A stretch of DNA of 8,867 nucleotides from Nitrososphaerota archaeon (GTDB lineage Archaea; Thermoproteota; Nitrososphaeria; Nitrososphaerales; Gagatemarchaeaceae), in contig JACQFO010000135.1 of NCBI GenBank assembly GCA_016200025.1, positions 1-8,867 of the forward strand, in the 5' to 3' direction. The position numbers and the translations under genes were made by a program. A model generated the notes under the pieces. It saw nothing but the letters and a program-made list of their open reading frames with translations, ran no database searches and was not told the DNA's origin. Numbering within the stretch: position 1 is the stretch's first letter; each line of letters opens with the position of its first letter. Shown piece by piece: positions 3,693-8,867 of this stretch.

Positions 3693-5249
3693 ATGACGCT
3701 GAGGTACCCAGAGCAGAAGCTCGACCTGGAGGGCACGGGCTACAAGTACGACGCCAAGCAGGGAGTCGGGCTCCCAGGGTACAAGGGGCGCCACATCCTG
3801 TTCCTCGACAAGTGCACGGGGTGCCAGCTCTGCGCGATCGCGTGCGATGGCGTCGCAGTGGCCATAGACATGCAGAAAGTTACGAAGGGCAAGCCCCAGA
3901 ACAAGAAGGACATCTGGCCCGCTGTTGACTATGGAAGATGCGTTTTTTGTGGTCTTTGCGTCGACTATTTGACAGAAATTCAAACAAACCCAGGATTAAA
4001 ACCAATAAATCAGATAGTGCTCGGAGAGCGGGTTCTGACGCACACTGGGGACTACAAGCCAGTCACGAAGATCTGGGATATGACCTACACAGGGCCGATG
4101 TACAGGGTCTTTGTCTACGGCAAGCCCGAGCCCCTAATCTGCACTGCGGACCACAAGATAGTCGCGATATCGAGGCTCGTCTCCGAGAGAAAGGACAGGC
4201 GCCTGCTCAGAGCCACTGCCCCCCTGCTGTTCCACAAGCCCGGTGAGCTCAAGCCAGGAGACTACATGGTGAGCCCGATAGTCAGGAAGGTCGTGCATAC
4301 AGACAGGTACGAAAAGGATGTCGAGATGTACAGAGGGGGGTGGGCGACTCGGAGGCAGTCCCTCGACGCTTCGCCTGAACTATTCCACCTGATTGGCTAC
4401 TACTTTGCCGAGGGCTCCTGCGATGGAGGAAGGAGGGTGAACTTCGACTTCAACGAGACCGAACGAGAGACATACGCAAAAGACTGCGGCAGCCTCGTGG
4501 CAAAATTCTTCGGGAAGGAGTGCAAGGTGAGAAAGAACGGGGAGCACGGAATAAGGCTCGTCCTCGACTCCGCGATGGCGGAAGACTTCTTCTCGCAATT
4601 CGGGAAGGGAGCTCCCAACAAGAACATGCCCGACTGGGTCTTCTTCGCCGAGCCGGAGAAACAGCTTGAGCTCATGAAAGGAGAATGGCAGGGCGACGGC
4701 TGCAGGGTCAATCAAACCCGGCAGACGTACCTGAACATCACGACCACATCTAAGACTCTCGCCTACCAGCTGCAGTCCGTCTATGCGAGGCTCGGGATAG
4801 TCGCCACCATCGACACACAACACTCTCCCAACAGGCTCCGCAGCTACCACGTCAATGTCTTCGGACGATGGGCAGTCAAGCTCTCGAAGATGTGGAAGAT
4901 AGAATTCGACTACGAGCCCACGAAGCATGCCGACAAGTTCCTGATGGACGACAAGTACGTCTACCTCCCGATACGGCGGATCGAAGTCGAGGAAGTCAAC
5001 AACCACCGAGTCATGGACGTCACCGTCCAGGACGACCACACCTTCGCGCCCCTCGGGCTCGCGACGTCAAACTGCGTGGACGCCTGTCCCTTCGATGCGC
5101 TGTACATGACCAACGAATACGAGATGGCGGCCTACGACAAGATGAGCCTGAAGTACACGCCCGACATGCTCGCCGTCCCGCCCAAGCTCGAAGGCAAGAC
5201 GTACAAAGTAAAGCTCGACTCAGAAAAGGGGACCTCGACCCATGGCTGA
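3693..5249 (+). CDS. nuoI: Complex I Fe-S subunit I (NuoI) precursor interrupted by an intein
   Basis: NuoI carries two 4Fe-4S clusters that pass electrons to the quinone-site side of complex I. The precursor has 518 residues from ATG 3693. The N-extein (1-88) contains CTGCQLCAIAC (ligands C41, C44, C47, C51) and begins the second motif with CVFCGL (C83, C86). An intein occupies 89-460. The C-extein (461-518) resumes with CVDACPFDALYMTNEYE, supplying C461 and C465. Splicing gives the intact CVFCGLCVDACP motif and a protein of at least 146 residues. The first motif ends CD rather than the usual CP. In-frame sequence upstream of the ATG back to 3618 still reads like a NuoI N-terminus (YLKGVAIATWSGIRHLFRPR before TLRYPEQKL), so the true start is probably upstream at a non-ATG codon, possibly ACG 3618 directly after the nuoH stop. 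The gene overlaps nuoJ by 8 bases. Confidence 0.95.
   Translation: MTLRYPEQKLDLEGTGYKYDAKQGVGLPGYKGRHILFLDKCTGCQLCAIACDGVAVAIDMQKVTKGKPQNKKDIWPAVDYGRCVFCGLCVDYLTEIQTNPGLKPINQIVLGERVLTHTGDYKPVTKIWDMTYTGPMYRVFVYGKPEPLICTADHKIVAISRLVSERKDRRLLRATAPLLFHKPGELKPGDYMVSPIVRKVVHTDRYEKDVEMYRGGWATRRQSLDASPELFHLIGYYFAEGSCDGGRRVNFDFNETERETYAKDCGSLVAKFFGKECKVRKNGEHGIRLVLDSAMAEDFFSQFGKGAPNKNMPDWVFFAEPEKQLELMKGEWQGDGCRVNQTRQTYLNITTTSKTLAYQLQSVYARLGIVATIDTQHSPNRLRSYHVNVFGRWAVKLSKMWKIEFDYEPTKHADKFLMDDKYVYLPIRRIEVEEVNNHRVMDVTVQDDHTFAPLGLATSNCVDACPFDALYMTNEYEMAAYDKMSLKYTPDMLAVPPKLEGKTYKVKLDSEKGTSTHG
3957..5072 (+). mobile_element. Intein with LAGLIDADG homing endonuclease domain, in nuoI
   Basis: A 372-residue in-frame protein element (numbering from its Cys1). 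The N-terminal splicing block begins CVDYLTEIQTNPGLKPINQI then VLGERVLTHTGDYKPV; block B is TADH (63-66) with the His that assists the first acyl shift; the C-terminal block is RVMDVTVQDDHTF (351-363, His361) ending ATSN, followed by +1 Cys of the host. Cys1, terminal Asn372 and Cys+1 are all present, so class 1 splicing looks possible; the penultimate residue is Ser rather than the usual His. Between the splicing blocks, LIGYYFAEG (145-153) and MKGEWQGDG (240-248) match the two LAGLIDADG motifs, with acidic catalytic positions E152 and D247 retained, so the endonuclease may be active. The first 60 bases are markedly AT-rich compared with the rest. The host site is the most conserved part of NuoI, as is typical of inteins. 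Confidence 0.96.
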
Positions 5250-5742
5250 CCCGACCTTCATCGCCATGATGGTCGTTACTGTCGGCAGCGCGATCGTCGC
5301 GCTTGAGGCGAAGGAGATAGTCTACGGCGCCATCGGCCTCGCGGGTTCTCTCTTCGGCGTGGCCACGCTCTTCTTCCTCCTCGACGCGCCCTACGTCGCG
5401 GTCTTCCAGATCGCGGTCTACATCGGCGCGGTCGCCGTCCTCATCCTCTTCACGGTCATGCTGGTCAGGCAGGAGAGGTGGGCCAAGGAGCTCCCGACGA
5501 ATGCGCTTTCCAAGTTCGCCGGGATTGCCACCGGCCTCGCAGTCACCATCGCCCTTGCATTCGCCGTCCTCGACACGGGCCTCTTCAGCATCACCCAGAC
5601 CAACCCCGCCGACTTTGTGAAGATCGGGGAGCTAATCTCCACTGGCTACGCCCCGGTCCTCGAGGTCCTCGCCCTCATCCTCGCGGCCTCCGTCGTAGGC
5701 GCGCTCACCCTCTCCAGAGTCGACAAGGAGGAGAAGAAGTGA
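5242..5742 (+). CDS. nuoJ: Complex I membrane subunit J (NuoJ/ND6)
   Basis: A 166-residue membrane protein with five hydrophobic helices. NuoJ sits between NuoH and the antiporter-like subunits and couples quinone reduction to proton translocation. The signature third helix reads APYVAVFQIAVYIGAVAVLILFTVML (49-74), with the conserved Tyr60-Gly-Ala segment where the family has a pi-bulge implicated in coupling. A loop of about 20 residues (75-95) is polar and basic; helix 5 (138-158) ends in a charged tail RVDKEEKK. ATG 5242 is inside the last codons of nuoI (8-base overlap), with a weak purine-rich stretch upstream, so translation is probably coupled to nuoI. The stop overlaps the nuoK GTG. 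Confidence 0.93.
   Translation: MADPTFIAMMVVTVGSAIVALEAKEIVYGAIGLAGSLFGVATLFFLLDAPYVAVFQIAVYIGAVAVLILFTVMLVRQERWAKELPTNALSKFAGIATGLAVTIALAFAVLDTGLFSITQTNPADFVKIGELISTGYAPVLEVLALILAASVVGALTLSRVDKEEKK
5725..5731 (+). promoter_or_regulatory. Strong Shine-Dalgarno site for nuoK
   Basis: AAGGAGG lies inside the 3' end of nuoJ, 7 bases before GTG 5739. It decides the nuoK start, which shares bases with the nuoJ stop (GTGA). Confidence 0.75.
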
Positions 5743-6062
5743 ATTCTCTCGCGGACTTCGTCCTCGTCTCCGCGATGCTCTTCGGCATTGGAATCTACGG
5801 GCTCGCGACGAAGCGAAACGCGCTGAGGTTGCTCTTCGCAGTGGAGATCATGATCAACGCCGCCAACCTGAACTTCGTGGCCTTCGGCCAGTTTCTCCCC
5901 TTCGCCCAGGCTGCTCAGCCCAGCGCTCTAGGCCAGACCTTCGTCCTGTTCTCCATCGCCCTGGCGGCGGCCGAGGCAGCAGTGATCCTCGCCATAGTCG
6001 TGGTAGCCTACAGGCTCCACCAGGACGTCGACGTCAGCGAACTGAAATCGATGCAGGGATAG
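5739..6062 (+). CDS. nuoK: Complex I membrane subunit K (NuoK/ND4L)
   Basis: A 107-residue protein with three transmembrane helices (about 8-23, 29-50, 65-90), the usual NuoK size. The two buried glutamates that carry protons in this family are present: E36 in LFAVEIMINAANLNF and E79 in ALAAAEAAVILAI. NuoK lies between NuoJ and the first antiporter-like subunit and forms part of the central proton path. The start is GTG 5739, overlapping the nuoJ TGA stop and preceded by a near-ideal SD. The loop between helices 2 and 3 (GQFLPFAQAAQPSALGQ) is slightly longer than in bacteria. Seven bases separate its stop from nuoM. Confidence 0.95.
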   Translation: MNSLADFVLVSAMLFGIGIYGLATKRNALRLLFAVEIMINAANLNFVAFGQFLPFAQAAQPSALGQTFVLFSIALAAAEAAVILAIVVVAYRLHQDVDVSELKSMQG

Positions 6063-6069
6063 CCACCAA

Positions 6070-7587
6070 ATGCCAGACTTCCTGCTCCTCCAGGCCGTAG
6101 TCGTCCCGATAGTCGCCGCAGGGCTCTGCTATCTCCTCGGGGGCAGGCTAGGCAGGAACGTCGGATGGGCGGCCTTCGCTTCGCTCGTCGTCACCACCGC
6201 CTTGCTCGCCTTCTACGGAGCCCCGCAGCTCTACTCCGGGGGCTCCCAGATCACCGAGGAGTACCCCTGGGCCCCGACCGCAGGCCTGAACTTCAACCTC
6301 GCGGCCGACGGCCTCAGCTTCCCAGTCGTCATCATAGTCAACCTGGTCCTCGCTGCCACCGCCGTCTATTCGATGCCCTACATGTCGGCCCGGCTAAAGT
6401 CGCTCTATGGCGAGGACAGGCCCTCGAAGCACGGGATGTATCACCTCAACCTCCTGCTCGTCTCTGCCGGCCTCGCAGGCATCGCCCTCTCTACGAACCT
6501 CGTAGAGCTCTACCTCTTCCTCGAGATGGTCCTCATACCAACCTTCGTGATCATCAGCCTCTTCGGCTACGTGCAGAAGGAGAGGGTCGCGACCATCTAC
6601 ATCATCTGGAACCAGCTGGGCGCCTTCGTCTTCCTCGCAGGCATCGCCCTCGTCTACGTCGCGACGGGGAGCTTCGACTTCTCCGCCATGGCGGCCGCCC
6701 AGTCCAGCCCCTTCGCCTACTGGATCGCAGGCCTCATACTCTTCGGGTGGCTCGTCAAGATGGCCGTCTTCGGAGTCCACATGTGGCTCCCGATCACCGA
6801 GGCCGAGCCCCCCACATCCTTCGCCCCCACCATGGCAGTGGTCTCCGGCATAGGGACCTACGTCATCGCCCGCCTCCTCCTCTTCGGGATGCCCTCCACC
6901 TTCCACGCCTTCAGCCTCCCCCTGATGGCCTGGGCCGTCCTGACCATGTTCTACGGCGGGGCCGTGACCCTCGCCCAGACCGACGTGAAGTACATCTTCG
7001 CCTGGTCGACCATGAGCCAGAACGCCTACTCGGTCCTGGGCCTCGCGAGCCTCTCGGCCCTCGGCGCGGCAGGGAGCGTCTTCTACTTCTCCAGCCACAT
7101 ACTCGGCAAGTTCGTGCTCTTCGCAGTCGCAGGCATCCTCCTCACCCAGACCGGGCTCCGCGACATCAGGAAGATGGGAGGCCTTGCCGATAGGATGCCC
7201 TTCACTGCCTCGCTCTTCGTCCTAGGCGCCCTCGTCCTGTCCGCGGTGCCGCCGACGAGCGGGTTCCAGGCTGAATGGATAATGTTCGCCGGCATCTTCT
7301 CCCCCGGAGCAGGGGGGTCGCCAGGCTACCTTGCTGCAGCGATCCTCGGGCTCGTGGCCACACTCCTCACTGTCGCCTACACGTTCTGGCCGGTCAAGCG
7401 GATCTTCTTCGGACCCCTGGCCGAGGGCCTCGAGGGGGTCAAAGACGCGCCCCTCACCATGACCCTCCCACTCCTGGGAATCGTGGCGTCCTCGATCATC
7501 ATAGGCATCTATCCCGACCTTGTCGCAAAGTTCCTCACAGAATTCCTCAGGTTCGCCGGCGTACTCCCTGGAGGTAGCATCCCCTAG
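6070..7587 (+). CDS. nuoM: Complex I antiporter-like subunit M (NuoM/ND4)
   Basis: A 505-residue, roughly 14-helix proton-translocating subunit related to Mrp Na+/H+ antiporters. The charged residues of the family's proton channel are present: E152 in LYLFLEMVLIP (helix 5), K230 in LVKMAVFGVHMWLPITEAEPP (helix 7, with H237 and the broken-helix WLP motif), K307 in DVKYIFAWSTMSQ (helix 8) and K347 in SSHILGKFVLF (helix 12). Length matches bacterial NuoM (about 500). The ITEAEPPTSF segment, where NuoM proteins usually have DAHSEAPTxxS, together with the M position after K, identifies M rather than L or N. ATG 6070 gives a conventional N-terminal helix; only a weak GGGA stands upstream. The stop TAG shares its final G with the nuoL GTG, so nuoL is coupled. 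Confidence 0.95.
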   Translation: MPDFLLLQAVVVPIVAAGLCYLLGGRLGRNVGWAAFASLVVTTALLAFYGAPQLYSGGSQITEEYPWAPTAGLNFNLAADGLSFPVVIIVNLVLAATAVYSMPYMSARLKSLYGEDRPSKHGMYHLNLLLVSAGLAGIALSTNLVELYLFLEMVLIPTFVIISLFGYVQKERVATIYIIWNQLGAFVFLAGIALVYVATGSFDFSAMAAAQSSPFAYWIAGLILFGWLVKMAVFGVHMWLPITEAEPPTSFAPTMAVVSGIGTYVIARLLLFGMPSTFHAFSLPLMAWAVLTMFYGGAVTLAQTDVKYIFAWSTMSQNAYSVLGLASLSALGAAGSVFYFSSHILGKFVLFAVAGILLTQTGLRDIRKMGGLADRMPFTASLFVLGALVLSAVPPTSGFQAEWIMFAGIFSPGAGGSPGYLAAAILGLVATLLTVAYTFWPVKRIFFGPLAEGLEGVKDAPLTMTLPLLGIVASSIIIGIYPDLVAKFLTEFLRFAGVLPGGSIP

Positions 7588-8867
7588 TGGCCTTCGTCAT
7601 CCCCTCCTACTTCATCTGGCTAATCTTCATCCTCCCCTTCGTCGGCTCGCTCGTCACGGTGGCGCTCAGGAGGGGCGGAAGGCTCGCCAACTACGTCGCG
7701 GTCGGATTCTCCTTCGTCTCCGCATCCTTCGCTTTGTCTATGCTCCTTCCAATCCTCACCGGCGATTCGTCCTCGGTCCTGGACTCGGTCATCCCCCAGA
7801 GCGTTCCCTGGATTTCTGGCCTCAACCTCGCGGTCGGGGTCCTCTCAGACCCCTACACGGCGATACTCACCAACGTCGTTGCCTGGGTGAGCTTCCTCAT
7901 CATGGTCTACAGCCTCGAGTACATGAAGGACGACCCGGGCTCCAACCGGTACTTCTTCTTCGTGAGCCTCTTCGTGGGGAGCATGCAGCTCATAGTCCTC
8001 TCTGACAACCTCCTCTCCCTCTTCATCGGCTGGGAGATGGTGGGCCTCTGCAGCTACGCCCTCATCGGACACTACTGGAAGGACGAGACCAAGGACTGGG
8101 TCGGGACGCCCGGGGAGAAGGCCCTGGGTGAAGACCAGTCCTATTCCCCTTCCCACGCAGGGATGAAGGCCTTCGTCATGACCAGGGTCGGCGACGTCGC
8201 CATGCTCGCCGGGATCTTGATACTCTTCCTCTACGCTGGGACCTTCAACTACCGCCAGCTCGCAGCCACCTCGGGCTCCTGGGTCCCCGCGCTCTCCAAC
8301 GCCGGACTCCTGGTCCCAGTGGCCTTGCTCATCTTCGGCGGCGCTGTCGGCAAGTCGGCCCAGTTCCCTCTCCACGAATGGCTCCCCGACGCCATGGCGG
8401 GTCCCGCTCCCGTCTCTGCGCTCATCCACGCCGCGACCATTGTGAAGGCGGGGGTCGTCCTCGTCGCCAGGGTAGCGCCCCTCTTCTACTTCGCAGTCGT
8501 CACCAATCCCTCGCTCGGCATCGCTTCCGTCGAACCATTCTTCCTGACCGTCGCATGGATAGGCGCCTTCACCGCCTTCCTCGCCGCGACCCAGGCCCTC
8601 GTCGGGTTCGAGCTCAAGAAGATCCTCGCCTACTCCACGATCTCCCAGATCGGGTACATGATGATGGCCATCGGGGTCGCCGGCCTCTCCACCGAGTTCG
8701 TCCAGGGCCTCTCCTCAGGCCTCTACCACCTGATGAGCCACGCGATCTTCAAGGCCTGCCTCTTCCTCGCTGCCGGGGCCCTCATCCACGCCGCGGATTC
8801 GAAATACATCAGCGAAATGGGCGGGATGCGGGACAGAATGAAGCTCACCTTCGCCGCCTTCCTCATC
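7587..8867 (+). CDS. nuoL: Complex I antiporter-like subunit L (NuoL/ND5), 3' end outside window
   Basis: The first 427 codons, open to the window edge. NuoL is the distal proton-pumping subunit. Conserved features: LFIGWEMVGLCSYALIGHYW (146-164, with E150), AFVMTRVGDVAML (195-207), KSAQFPLHEWLPDAMAGPAPVSALIHAATIVKAG (256-289, with K256, H264 and the broken-helix LPDAM-GP motif), LKKILAYSTISQIGYM (343-358) and SHAIFKACLFLAAGALIH (384-401, K389). Full-length NuoL is about 600-700 residues, so the C-terminal helices and the long lateral helix are missing. The start is GTG 7587, sharing one base with the nuoM stop; GGAGGT at 7570-7575 is a good SD. Residues 165-191 form a polar loop (containing WVGTPGEKALGEDQSYSPSH) clearly longer than the corresponding bacterial loop. 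Confidence 0.95.
   Translation, partial: MAFVIPSYFIWLIFILPFVGSLVTVALRRGGRLANYVAVGFSFVSASFALSMLLPILTGDSSSVLDSVIPQSVPWISGLNLAVGVLSDPYTAILTNVVAWVSFLIMVYSLEYMKDDPGSNRYFFFVSLFVGSMQLIVLSDNLLSLFIGWEMVGLCSYALIGHYWKDETKDWVGTPGEKALGEDQSYSPSHAGMKAFVMTRVGDVAMLAGILILFLYAGTFNYRQLAATSGSWVPALSNAGLLVPVALLIFGGAVGKSAQFPLHEWLPDAMAGPAPVSALIHAATIVKAGVVLVARVAPLFYFAVVTNPSLGIASVEPFFLTVAWIGAFTAFLAATQALVGFELKKILAYSTISQIGYMMMAIGVAGLSTEFVQGLSSGLYHLMSHAIFKACLFLAAGALIHAADSKYISEMGGMRDRMKLTFAAFLI

Noticed and set aside
3123..3983. Long minus-strand open frame opposite nuoH and nuoI
   Set aside because: It spans two well-identified genes on the other strand and the composition is of shadow type; no promoter or SD supports it.
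4380..5039. Minus-strand open frame opposite the intein
   Set aside because: The plus-strand frame carries intein and LAGLIDADG motifs at expected positions; the minus frame shows no recognisable domain.
3957..5072. Group I/II intron or free-standing homing endonuclease instead of an intein
   Set aside because: The reading frame is open across both junctions, Cys1 and Asn/Cys+1 splice residues and TxxH and F-block motifs are present, and no separate start or stop codons bound the element.
1..8867. CRISPR array, transposon ends or a defence island
   Set aside because: No regularly spaced direct repeats, no transposase or terminal inverted repeats, and no defence genes were seen; the only mobile element is the intein.

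Overview
The window reads as archaeal chromosome, most likely from the Thaumarchaeota/Nitrososphaeria or a nearby TACK lineage with GC-rich coding DNA. The evidence is an archaeal initiation factor 1 (SUI1) gene, AT-rich TATA boxes about 26 bases upstream of starts, GTG/TTG starts with some apparently leaderless genes, two tRNA genes with short archaeal-type introns and no encoded CCA, and a complex I gene order H-I-J-K-M-L with Thaumarchaeota-like sequences. The lineage call is inference from remembered family features, not a search result.

Left part (1-2426): a minus-strand tRNA-Asn runs off the left edge and appears to carry two introns. It is followed by a plus-strand SnoaL/NTF2-like protein gene, a convergent minus-strand polytopic membrane protein (three DUF308/HdeD-like repeats plus an unrecognised C-terminal membrane domain), an intergenic stretch with nested inverted repeats, a minus-strand CAT-anticodon tRNA with a 15-nt intron, and a divergent aIF1 gene. 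The last two appear to share one palindromic TATA box.

Right part (2427-8867): a tightly packed plus-strand operon for the membrane arm and connecting Fe-S subunit of a respiratory complex I: nuoH, nuoI, nuoJ, nuoK, nuoM and the first 427 codons of nuoL. It has its own TATA box and SD-like leader. J/K and M/L overlap at their stop/start codons and nuoI overlaps nuoJ by 8 bases, which implies translational coupling. NuoH and NuoI join the peripheral arm to the membrane arm, and J, K, M and L form the proton-translocating membrane arm. The subunits that usually precede nuoH (A-D) are not upstream of it here.

The most striking feature is a 372-residue intein with a LAGLIDADG homing-endonuclease domain inside nuoI. 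It is inserted in the second 4Fe-4S motif, exactly before the third cysteine ligand. Without splicing the protein cannot form a normal second cluster, so complex I assembly in this organism should depend on protein splicing. The N-terminal splice junction sits in a sharply AT-rich island that also covers neighbouring host codons, which looks like a recent gene-conversion (homing) footprint.
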